Shown: positions 48,549 to 56,580 of the stretch, piece by piece | How positions within the stretch are numbered: the stretch's first letter is position 1 | Layout of the letters: every line of letters begins with the position of its first letter | NCBI RefSeq assembly: GCF_026262505.1 | Contig: NC_067208.1 | Span: 3,109,962 to 3,173,961 of the forward strand | From: Trichomonas vaginalis G3 | Lineage: Eukaryota; Parabasalia; Trichomonadida; Trichomonadidae | Direction: 5' to 3' | Length of the DNA: 64,000 bases | Translations under genes and position numbers: made by a program | Notes under the pieces: model-generated | The model's database searches: none | What the model was told of the DNA's origin: nothing | Seen by the model: only the letters and a program-made list of their open reading frames with translations

Positions 48549-49376
48549 ATGTCAACATCAGAGAACACAACAACAGTTATAGTTCATGAAGCCATAAATG
48601 AAGAATATGAATACATACAGTATAACAAACAATTGAGACTCATTCGTTCTGTCAAAGATGACATGTACCAGATGCAAAGTATAATGAATGCTCTTCTTTC
48701 TACAAAGCAAGCATATCATTGGTTTGAAAACCAACAGACAAAAGAACTTTTAGAAGAATTTCCTCATATGATTGCTTCCCTCGGAAAACCGAGGGAAGAG
48801 ATTCCGTACGAAAATCGCAAGAATTTGGCTCCTGGTTTGAAAGGTTATTATGTTCATAGACTTTTAGTAAATGCTGTAGCAATGTGGGCTTCACCTCGTT
48901 ATGCTTGTTATATTTTCATGATGTTAGATGAACTATATAAAGCAGAACGTGGAGAGATGGAAAAGAAACTTCAAGCAAAAGATGAAGTCATTGAATCCAA
49001 AGACAAAAGCATACAGAAAAGAATACCACGTTCAGTACCAAAAGGAAAGGAAAAGAGTTATAAGTATATGATATATACTGAAGAGATGGAGAAAGAAGAA
49101 GATAAAGATATGGTTATGTTACATTTAGTCAGAAGAAACAACAAGAGCTTTTATGACTTAGCTAAGATTTACAAATCTGACAGAAATTGGTTCTATCGTG
49201 AAAACTTACCGATTTCAATGACACCGAATGAGCAAATAAAGGAAATTGTCAAAAATAATCTTCCTCAAACACACTATGACATCAAAGGTTGCACAATACT
49301 TACATTCAAAGAAGACTTACCATTACTGAAGGAAAAAATAACAGAATATTTCGATAACTTCAAAGAGGAAGAATAA
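48549..49376 (+). CDS. KilA-N domain protein with long C-terminal extension, 275 aa
   Basis: The N-terminal half has the KilA-N signature in its second core, YYVHRLLVNAVAMWASPRYA (about 100-119), the same wording as in the first KilA-N gene. It is followed by a coiled coil (GEMEKKLQAKDEVIESKDKS, about 135-155) and a separate C-terminal domain (about 165-275, from SYKYMIYTEEMEKE to NFKEEE) of the kind found behind KilA-N domains in large DNA viruses; I cannot name it with certainty. The ATG at 48549 is chosen because the shared promoter block ends just upstream. The gene is unbroken. A perfect 10-bp hairpin (48775-48798) is translated in frame (ASLGKPREEIP). Probably a DNA-binding regulator. 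Confidence 0.8.
   Translation: MSTSENTTTVIVHEAINEEYEYIQYNKQLRLIRSVKDDMYQMQSIMNALLSTKQAYHWFENQQTKELLEEFPHMIASLGKPREEIPYENRKNLAPGLKGYYVHRLLVNAVAMWASPRYACYIFMMLDELYKAERGEMEKKLQAKDEVIESKDKSIQKRIPRSVPKGKEKSYKYMIYTEEMEKEEDKDMVMLHLVRRNNKSFYDLAKIYKSDRNWFYRENLPISMTPNEQIKEIVKNNLPQTHYDIKGCTILTFKEDLPLLKEKITEYFDNFKEEE
48775..48798 (+). other. Perfect 10-bp hairpin inside the second KilA-N frame
   Basis: CTTCCCTCGG-aaaa-CCGAGGGAAG: a 10-bp stem and a 4-nt loop, GC-rich in an AT-rich gene, encoding part of ASLGKPREEIPY. It sits in the same region of the gene as the hairpin in the first KilA-N gene, before the AMWASP core. Confidence 0.8.
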
Positions 49377-49431
49377 AAAAATCTAAGCTAATTTTATTTT
49401 TTTTATAAAATTTTATCTCATATGAAAGAAC

Positions 49432-49587
49432 ATGAATTTAGAATATTCGGAACTCATGACAGAAGAAGAGAACGAACAACATGTAAAAGATTATGCAAAA
49501 TTTCTGAAGACATACAAAGCTTATGAAAAAGCGTATGAAAAGTTTATACATTGGGGAATTGTTGTAAAATATCGATATGAAGACTAA
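49432..49587 (+). CDS. Small protein, 51 aa, resembling the KilA-N protein's C-terminal tail
   Basis: Starts MNLEYSELMTEEENEQHVKD and ends KFIHWGIVVKYRYED. The last 30 residues (YAKFLKTYKAYEKAYEKFIH...) resemble the end of the first KilA-N protein (YELAKIALETAEKKLKVWGR...): the same helical pattern with K-W-G/K and a closing Tyr-rich tail. It could be a free-standing copy of that tail domain. The upstream region has T-rich runs (TTTTATTTTTTTTATAAAAT). It ends four bases before the 54-bp array. Confidence 0.55.
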   Translation: MNLEYSELMTEEENEQHVKDYAKFLKTYKAYEKAYEKFIHWGIVVKYRYED

Positions 49588-49590
49588 CCA

Positions 49591-50356
49591 AAAACATTAA
49601 CTTTTTGACGAAGTGAAGATTTGCACTTTGACAAAATTTAATGAAAAACATTAACTTTTTGACGAAGTGAAGATTTGCACTTTGACAAAATTTAATGAAA
49701 AACATTAACTTTTTGACGAAGTGAAGATTTGCACTTTGACAAAATTTAATGAAAAACATTAACTTTTTGACGAAGTGAAGATTTGCACTTTGACAAAATT
49801 TAATGAAAAACATTAACTTTTTGACGAAGTGAAGATTTGCACTTTGACAAAATTTAATGAAAAACATTAACTTTTTGACGAAGTGAAGATTTGCACTTTG
49901 ACAAAATTTAATGAAAAACATTAACTTTTTGACGAAGTGAAGATTTGCACTTTGACAAAATTTAATGAAAAACATTAACTTTTTGACGAAGTGAAGATTT
50001 GCACTTTGACAAAATTTAATGAAAAACATTAACTTTTTGACGAAGTGAAGATTTGCACTTTGACAAAATTTAATGAAAAACATTAACTTTTTGACGAAGT
50101 GAAGATTTGCACTTTGACAAAATTTAATGAAAAACATTAACTTTTTGACGAAGTGAAGATTTGCACTTTGACAAAATTTAATGAAAAACATTAACTTTTT
50201 GACGAAGTGAAGATTTGCACTTTGACAAAATTTAATGAAAAACATTAACTTTTTGACGAAGTGAAGATTTGCACTTTGACAAAATTTAATGAAAAACATT
50301 AACTTTTTGACGAAGTGAAGATTTGCACTTTGACAAAATTTAATGAAAAACATTAA
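49591..50356. repeat. 54-bp tandem array, 14 identical copies
   Basis: The unit contains CATTAACTTTTTGACGAAG and TGAAGATTTGCACTTTGACA, with period 54 (49597, 49651, ...). All 14 copies look identical, so the array expanded very recently or is kept uniform. 54 is a multiple of 3, and the minus strand stays open through the whole array (a 273-aa reading of the 18-residue unit FFIKFCQSANLHFVKKLM). I regard that reading as a by-product of the period. A short half unit, AACATTAACG, repeats at the right edge. Confidence 0.95.
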
Positions 50357-50390
50357 CGTAAACATTAACGATAAAATTTATTTCCTGGAC

Positions 50391-50488
50391 TGTTGTCAAA
50401 ATGTCATGTTGTCATCATTTTTAAAAGAAGTTAATTAACCTGGTAGCACATGGTGACGTGGTGACACCTTCAGTTCTTCAAAAATATA
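50391..50488. repeat. Single copy of the repeat module shared with the left Maverick
   Basis: TGTTGTCAAAATGTCATG, then AAGAAGTTAATTAACCTGGT, GGTGACGTGGTGACACC and TTCAGTTCTTCAAAAATA in the same order as in the 120-bp repeats at 1084-1602. This copy is diverged (about 80 percent by eye) and single. It lies between the 54-bp array and the 3' end of the minus-strand gene at 50496. Confidence 0.85.
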
Positions 50489-50495
50489 TTTTTGC

Positions 50496-50969
50496 TTAAA
50501 TAGCTTCAGGGTCTATTTCTTCAACCATTTCACTTCCTTCGTCAATGTCAATAGAAGCTTCTTCAACCTTTGGTAAGAATTTCTGTATAACATCTTTGTT
50601 CGTTATTGTCTTCAGAGATGAAGGATAATATTTCACAGATGTTTCACCATTCTTATATTCTTTCTGTTCGGAAAGATTTAAAACAATACTGAAGAAGTCA
50701 ATATTAGAGTTCTTTATAACAGTATAATGAGTATCTTTGACATTCACGAAGAAACTCTTTTGTTTCAAAACTACTGCTAACTCTTGTGAAGTATAACGTT
50801 TGCGGTCAATGACGATAGCTAATGGTCTGACATACTGACCAAACTTAGATTCTTTCACAAACTTCTTGTTAAAGATAACATTAACATTTGAAGCATTATT
50901 GAACTCATTCTTGATGGCAGTAGCGAGAGCATTGTATGAAAAGAACTTGCAATCTTGCATGTGTTTCAT
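50496..50969 (-). CDS. Unknown Maverick protein, 157 aa
   Basis: Starts MKHMQDCKFFSYNALATAIK and ends in an acidic tail (EEASIDIDEGSEMVEEIDPE). The middle (FGQYVRPLAIVIDRKRYTSQ, VKDTHYTVIKNSNIDFFSIV) looks like a mixed alpha/beta domain. No signal peptide or membrane span. TTTTTATTTTA lies directly upstream of the ATG on the minus strand, the element's usual promoter motif. The gene is unbroken and divergent from the 51059 gene, with about 90 bases between the two starts. I do not recognise the family. Confidence 0.6.
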   Translation of the reverse strand: MKHMQDCKFFSYNALATAIKNEFNNASNVNVIFNKKFVKESKFGQYVRPLAIVIDRKRYTSQELAVVLKQKSFFVNVKDTHYTVIKNSNIDFFSIVLNLSEQKEYKNGETSVKYYPSSLKTITNKDVIQKFLPKVEEASIDIDEGSEMVEEIDPEAI

Positions 50970-51058
50970 TAAAATAAAAATATTAAATTATTTTGAAAAA
51001 TAACTTAAAAAAATCTAATCTAATTTTTTCAAAAAATATTTTTTATTTCCTACTAAAG

Positions 51059-52104
51059 ATGTATCGGAAGTTGTCTAAGTTAGAACACTCGGAAATAAAA
51101 CAACTTCTTACAGAAGCTAACATAGATGTTGCAAAACATTACGCAACAAACAAAAAGGCACTCGCTGACATCCTCAATGACTATAATGGTGCAATAAGTT
51201 ATGATAGAATTCATGAGTTCATAAAGCCGCAACGCGGCGAGGACGAAGTCCATGCAATAGCATTTCCTTTAAATGACGTTGCTATTGACTTATATCATAG
51301 ACGTTCAGTACCTCATGAAGTAAGAAGAGAAATGTTTGACATAACAAATGCAAACGTTGGTGAAACAAGAAGAAGAGACGACACACTGAAACAACAGAGA
51401 AGAGAGATGTTAAAAGTGCTATAGAACAAGTTCGCAAAGCTAACGATGTCATTCGTTCCATTGACGACAAACCAAAAGAAGGTGAGAGATGGTTAAAGAA
51501 AGATGAAGAGAATAGGAAGAGAAATGTGAAGTCAGGCAATAGACTCATTGACTTTAACATCGAAGCTTTAGATGAACCAAACAGAGACTACTTACACAAA
51601 CATTTCGGTAAGGTTTTCATGAGACTCTTAGAGAAGATTAAAATAAACTCCCAACAGAGATGGATGGTATGTTATAAACTTGGTGGAAAGTATGAATGTT
51701 CTACGTTAAACCTCAATAATATTGGAACATTACTACATCAGCTCTTGAAGGAGAACTTTATATCAGAGATAGAAGCAAATGCTGCAGGTATTGTTGAAAT
51801 GCACTATGACTTCTTCTTGACAAACATAAAGAATCTTACTGAAATAAAGATGTATGATTTAACAGAATATGAAGGCTTAACGATGTCAGATGTAAAGAAA
51901 GGCAAACCAAAAAAGAGACCATATAGAGATGAAAGCACACTGACAAATGACCAGAAAGCCATTTTGGAAGCTCTTAAGCAAACAGGAAACCCAGCACTTA
52001 TAGAAAGCTTTTGGAAAGATAATGGTGAAAAGAAGTTTTATAAGAAGAGAAGCGGTCAGTTCTGGAAGTATCTTTGCACATTACCTATAAATCTTGAACG
52101 CTAA
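51059..52104 (+). pseudogene. Maverick gene of unknown function upstream of PolB, broken
   Basis: The start is taken at the ATG at 51059 (MYRKLSKLEHSEIKQLLTEA) after TTTTTTATTTCC. The N-terminal 55 residues resemble the N-terminus of the left Maverick's 7184-8294 gene, and in both elements the gene directly precedes PolB. The middle is charged and helical (DITNANVGETRRRDD), and the C-terminal part includes LIDFNIEALDEPNRDYLHK and a basic VKKGKPKKRPYRDES. It may be a DNA-binding or terminal-protein-like partner of the polymerase, but this rests on position only. Interrupted about once. A paired-hairpin module lies within it (51226-51251). Confidence 0.5.
51226..51251 (+). other. Paired-hairpin module (coding copy)
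   Basis: GCCGC-aac-GCGGC, then GA, then GGAC-gaa-GTCC, followed by ATG. It has the same two-stem layout as 54899-54923 and 7166-7192 but different paired bases (GGAC/GTCC here, GGGC/GCCC there). It is read as PQRGEDEV in the surrounding gene. Confidence 0.7.
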
Positions 52105-52119
52105 ATCTTCAATGAATGA

Positions 52120-54828
52120 ATGAACAAAAGAACTGCAACACTTATGACAGAAGACAATTGTTTCGTTTATGCTTGCATTCAGGCTGGAGTAAATGAAGAA
52201 ACTATTGACCACATGAGAGAAGTCATTCGTGTTAGAGACTTTCCTCAAAGTAAAGTACAAGAAATTTCTGACGCAACAGGTATAGCATTTAATGTTACCA
52301 TTGGTTATTTCAATGACTCAAGACATAATGAAATAAAGAGATACATACCAAAAGAATGTGAAACTGTTCGAACTATTGACTTACTTCTTGTTGAAGACCA
52401 CTACATGCTAAATGAAAGATTACCAATGACAACATATTTCATTCGCAACTATATAGAAATCTTGAAGGAGTGTGGTGGAATGAACATTGAGAAACAAATG
52501 AAGATTTATACAAAGAGAGAAGATAAATATGTAGTTCGTTATGATAGAACAACACCGTTATGGATGTTATGAAAACATTGTGGGAGTGCAAATATTTCGA
52601 ACCTATTTCTTATGGAGAACTTTTCACATATACGACTGACTTATATAAACAGAACCTTGCACCATTTAAAGATTTGACATATGCTCCAAAGTATTGTGTA
52701 CAACTGAAGAAGAAAGCCGAGTCAAAAGAAGTAAATAAAAATAAGTGCAAGTTCATTCCTGAGCACGTTTTCTTTGCTGACTTTGAGTGTAGTACGATGG
52801 CTTTCATAAAGCTTTTAACATCTGTTATGACAGTGAAGATGGTTCAGTGAGTGAAAGCATTTGGGGTCAGAACTGTGCAACAGAATTTTTGGAGCGACTT
52901 CCTGACAAGAGTTTAATATATTTCCATAACCTCAGTTATGATATAAACTTCATCTTAAGACACATGACAGAAGTGAAAGGAACTCCCATCATTAAAGGTT
53001 CACGAACAATGCAAATAACTGGCTTATATAAAGGAAGGGCAATTATTATAAAAGACTCTTACAGTGTTATAAATAAGAAGCTTAAACTATTTCCTGCTAT
53101 GTTTAACTTACAAACAGGACCGAAAGAAGTATTTCCATACAACTACTACAGCAGTGTTTTGTTAGCAAATGACAACAGAACTGGTGTCATTTCTGAAGCA
53201 TGTAAGTTTATCCAGGATGCGATACATTCATGAAAAACATAGATTCCATCAAAGGTTGCAGAATAGATGAAACCACTTCGACTTAGAAAAATATAGTACA
53301 TTCTATTGCAAACAAGATGTAAGAATTTTAAGAGAAGGTTTTGTTAAGTTCCGCAATGACATATTGAAAGAATTTGATTTAAACGTTTATGACTACGTTA
53401 GTATTTGTTCAATTGCTAACAAATTATTTGAGAACAGAGTGTACTTCCCGAATGGAAATTTATATGACCTCTCAAATAAACCAAGAGAATTTATTTCACG
53501 CTGTATTCAAGGTGGAAGATGTATGCTGTCAGATAACATGAAACAAAAGAGCGAAAAGAAACTCATTGCTGACTTCGACGCTGTTTCATTATATCCATCA
53601 GCTATAGCAAGACTTTATACTTTAGAAGGTATTCCAAAGTATTGAAGAAGAAATGTTAAGCACAGAGTATCTCATGAGACATTTATTCGATGACGACCAA
53701 AAGGAACCCATTGGTGAAAAGTTTATGTCTGGCTTCTTTGTTCTCATTAAGATAACAGAGATTGGAATACATAGACACTTTCCTTTAATAGTTTGTGACC
53801 CTGAACTAAATCCAGAACTTAACGTTCCCAGAAGTTCAAACACTTGCTGTTTAATGTATGTTGACCATATAACATTACAAGACCTCATAAAATATCAAGG
53901 TGTCAAATGTGAAGTGTTGCAAGGATACTATTACGATGGAAACAGAGATATTAGAATAAGAGATGAAGTAAAGAAGTTGTTTGAGTTAAGGTTAAAGTAT
54001 AAGAAAGAAGGAAATCCTTTGCAAGAAAATATAAAGCTCATTCTGAACAGTATTTATGGCAAAACTATTCTATCTCCTATTGAGTCAAAAATAACCATAG
54101 TAGATGACAAAGATGCTATAAGATATGCCATCAGAAACTACAACCATATAGTGAAGTTCGAAGGTTTGGATGGTTCAGATAAAACTATTTTCAAGCTAAC
54201 GAAAAGCATTTGCAGACACTTTAACTTCTGTCCACTTGGTGTTAAATTCTATCTATGTCGAAGAGAATAATGTGTGAAGTATTCTGTACTGCTGAGACTT
54301 AGGAATGGACATCTTTTATAGCGATACGACAGTATGCATCTCTACAATGAAGATATCCCTCGTTTAGCTGAAGAGTTTGAGAAACGTTATGGAAGAGTTC
54401 TCATTGGTAAAAACCTTGGTCAATTTCATAGCGACTTTGCAGAAATCACAAAAGATAAACAAAGTTTAGCATACAAGTCAATATTTTGTGGAAAGAAGAC
54501 TTACATAGACTTACTCACGAATGATTTAAATGAAGTTGCATTTCACTGCAGAATGAAAGGCGTGAAGCAAGATGTTATTGCTTTAACCGCTAATGAAATG
54601 TTTCCTGACTCTGTTCAGTGTTTCTATGATGAAGATAAAGGTTTAATGGTTCCGCAAGGAACATATGACAAAGACTCTGAGTTCAGTTTAATGAAGTTAT
54701 ATAAAGCACTTCATGATGGTCAAGAGATTGGATTTGACTTATGTAAGTCATGTCAACCTTGCTTTGAAGAGAAGTTTAACTTTTCTATTCAGACTAAGAC
54801 TTCATTCATAAGAAAGCTTAAGTTCTGA
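52120..54828 (+). pseudogene. Maverick family B DNA polymerase, broken
   Basis: N-terminal part from ATG 52120: TEDNCFVYACIQAGVNEE, a conserved pre-exonuclease domain whose DNCF...A pattern faintly recalls OTU-type cysteine proteases (weak). Then exonuclease I VFFADFECSTMAF, exonuclease II YFHNLSYDINFILRHM, exonuclease III in FYCKQDVRILREGF, palm motif A LIADFDAVSLYPSAIARL, motif B LILNSIYGKTIL, a motif C region near 54310-54340, and a thumb part with FHCRMKGVKQDVIALTANEM. The motif wording matches protein-primed PolB of Mavericks. The gene is broken with several interruptions. It runs convergently to the penton-like gene. Confidence 0.85.
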
Positions 54829-54933
54829 GAACATGAATGAGAAAAATAATGAGGTCATTTATTTTTGTCAGCAGTGAGACCATTCATGATAAAAATAAGC
54901 CGCTAGCGGCAAGGGCGAAGCCCATGTGGTCAT
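54829..54933. other. Convergent intergenic spacer
   Basis: Lies between the 3' ends of PolB (+) and the penton-like gene (-). It carries TTTATTTTTGTC and AAAAATAAG runs and the paired-hairpin module at 54899-54923, so it is a plausible 3'-end processing or termination region for both genes. Confidence 0.5.
54899..54923. terminator. Paired-hairpin module at convergent gene ends
   Basis: The perfect palindrome GCCGCTAGCGGC (54899-54910), then AA, then GGGC-gaa-GCCC (54913-54923), followed by ATG. It sits 10 bases beyond the stop of the minus-strand penton-like gene and about 70 beyond PolB. The terminator role is inferred from position; the structure itself is directly visible. Confidence 0.6.
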
Positions 54934-55788
54934 TTACAATACTGCGATGGTAGAGTTTAAGAGTTGTGCTTCAATGTAGAGACAGTCCTTATGGTCTGGA
55001 GGTAAGAACACTGGGCAGTTATGGTCATGAGTGGAGAACATGTCTATCCAAAACTCACGATTGAAGCCAGTTAATTTATAGTATTTAGGATTTGGAAGTG
55101 GTGAAGTTCTTGTATGACCAATGAACTCATTTTCAACTCCCTTACTTAAGTTTGAATATAATATAGCTTGCTTTCTATCCCAAATGCCAGGTGTTACAAT
55201 CTTTGAAAATTCATTTTTCCTCGGAAGCATTGCATCATAATTGAAAACATTCTTGAAATCATCATTGGTTCAGAGATTTGAAATCTTATACGTAATGGAT
55301 TTTCTTTCTCTTTAGACTTCATTGAATGGTGAGAATACAACAAACTGACAGTCATGTGTTCCATCTTCATTTTCATTAAATTCATAATGAAAGTCTATAA
55401 GTTGTGGCTGACTACCTTCTTCTTTCAGTTGTGCAAGAAACTCACGTAAAGGCTGTAAAGTTTGTACTTCAATGTTGAACTTTTTCTCGAACATCTCATT
55501 AAATGAAATCATACATTGTTGCAATGTTGTATCGTCTTTAAAGTATTTGTATATGTGAATGTTTTGGGCGCTTAAAGACTGTTCGTCATTTTCTATCTCG
55601 ACTTGAAGTATAAAGTCAACCTTTCTGAAAGCACGTGTTATATACATAGATGTTATGCCAATGTACTTCTCTTCATTTATGTTCACAATCCAGTCTGTTG
55701 GAAACTTAAACGTTACTCTGTTCCCCTTTATTTTGACGTCAGGGTTTTCACTACTGAACGCAACAGATAAAGGTATTTGTCTATACAT
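54934..55788 (-). pseudogene. Penton-like minor capsid protein, broken
   Basis: From the ATG at 55788 (MYRQIPLSVAFSSENPDVKI) the protein is beta-rich (RVTFKFPTDWIVNINEEKYI, FILQVEIENDEQ, CQFVVFSPFNE), and later parts read YKLTGFNREFWIDMFSTHDH. Size, beta content and place next to the major capsid gene fit the single-jelly-roll penton protein of Polintons, though I recognise no decisive motif. TTTTTATCCG lies at 55795-55804 on the minus strand, 6 bases before the ATG. Broken once or twice. Confidence 0.5.
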
Positions 55789-55794
55789 TTAATT

Positions 55795-55804
55795 CGGATA
55801 AAAA
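55795..55804 (-). promoter_or_regulatory. TTTTTATCCG promoter motif of the penton-like gene
   Basis: TTTTTATCCG precedes the ATG at 55788 by 6 bases on the minus strand and matches the motifs at 56081-56090 (-) and 56561-56570 (+). Confidence 0.6.
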
Positions 55805-55812
55805 TAAACCAT

Positions 55813-56073
55813 TTACTCTTTCTTTGCTTCAGCTTCTTTAGCTTTTGCTTCAGCTTCTTCTCTAGCTTTCTTCGCCAGCAAACGTGGGTTCTTTTGTCTT
55901 CCAGCAGCTAATGCAGCAAGTTGTTTTTCACTAAGTTTTCTCTTTGGTCTCTCTGGCTTTTGTTCTTGTTTTTGTTCCTTCAGTTCGGATAAAATTTGCT
56001 CACGAATTTCTTTCTTCAATGCTTCAACATCTATGACCCCTTGGGTCTTGTCCGTAGGGCTTGTCTGAGTCAT
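55813..56073 (-). CDS. Lys/Glu-rich coiled-coil protein, 86 aa
   Basis: The ATG at 56073 (MTQTSPTDKTQGVIDVEALK) is preferred over the one at 56094, because TTTTTATCTG (56081-56090, minus) ends just upstream of it. The sequence is a long charged helix with a very basic centre (RPKRKLSEKQLAALAAGRQK) and an Ala/Lys/Glu-rich tail (KAREEAEAKAKEAEAKKE). A DNA-binding core or scaffold protein of the particle is plausible, since it lies among virion genes, but I do not recognise a family. Unbroken. Confidence 0.6.
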   Translation of the reverse strand: MTQTSPTDKTQGVIDVEALKKEIREQILSELKEQKQEQKPERPKRKLSEKQLAALAAGRQKNPRLLAKKAREEAEAKAKEAEAKKE

Positions 56074-56118
56074 TTGACTGCAGATAAAAAACAAAATTAA
56101 AACTTTAACCGATGTAAA

Positions 56119-56553
56119 ATGAGCTTGTCAAAATCAGAGCGAGAGTCTATTATATTAAATGACGCAAGAGGAATACAACATCCTTTCTATTACGTAAGTC
56201 AGAGTAAAGATGGTAAAATATACGTAAGAAAAAGAAAGGTTCCATTAGCGAATGCAGAAAGCGACAACATTAAGGTGTATGGCAAGGGTGAAGTCCACGA
56301 AGCCCATATAAAACCTTCTGTTCAAACTGAAAAGTCAATAGAACCAGAAGAAAAGAAGCCAGATGTACTTTCAATAACGAACCAAGAGCTTATTGCAAAG
56401 TTCGTGAATTTCATTGAAAAACAAACCGAGTCAAAGAACCCTGACCCGCCAGTGAAAGAAGTTGAGACAAAAGAGAATGTACAGTTCATTGAAAATGTCA
56501 AGAAACAACTTCCACCACGAATGCCAAGAAGAAGAGTGAGAATAATGAAGTAA
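56119..56553 (+). CDS. Small basic Maverick protein, 144 aa, unknown
   Basis: The ATG at 56119 begins MSLSKSERESIILNDARGIQ. Residues 21-40, HPFYYVSQSKDGKIYVRKRK, resemble FYVHQMKDGRVQFRKI in the 58690 gene, so the two share a short beta-hairpin-like domain. The middle is an acidic linker with a helical ELIAKFVNFIEKQTE, and the C-terminus is Pro/Arg-rich (LPPRMPRRRVRIMK). It is divergent from the Lys-rich gene (about 45 bases between starts) and upstream of the capsid gene. A virion-associated role is inferred from position only. A relic of the hairpin module (GGTGAAGTCC, then GAAGCCCAT) lies at 56287-56306. Confidence 0.6.
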   Translation: MSLSKSERESIILNDARGIQHPFYYVSQSKDGKIYVRKRKVPLANAESDNIKVYGKGEVHEAHIKPSVQTEKSIEPEEKKPDVLSITNQELIAKFVNFIEKQTESKNPDPPVKEVETKENVQFIENVKKQLPPRMPRRRVRIMK

Positions 56554-56560
56554 ATAGATA

Positions 56561-56570
56561 TTTTTATCTG
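56561..56570 (+). promoter_or_regulatory. TTTTTATCTG promoter motif of the capsid gene
   Basis: TTTTTATCTG lies 10 bases before the capsid ATG at 56581 and is identical to the motif of the Lys-rich gene on the other strand (56081-56090). Confidence 0.6.
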
Positions 56571-56580
56571 AAGTAAATAC

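Noticed and set aside
49544-50365. 273-aa minus-strand ORF through the 54-bp array
   Set aside because: The ORF exists because the 54-bp period is a multiple of three. It has no promoter motif and low complexity, so it is kept only as a note within the repeat.
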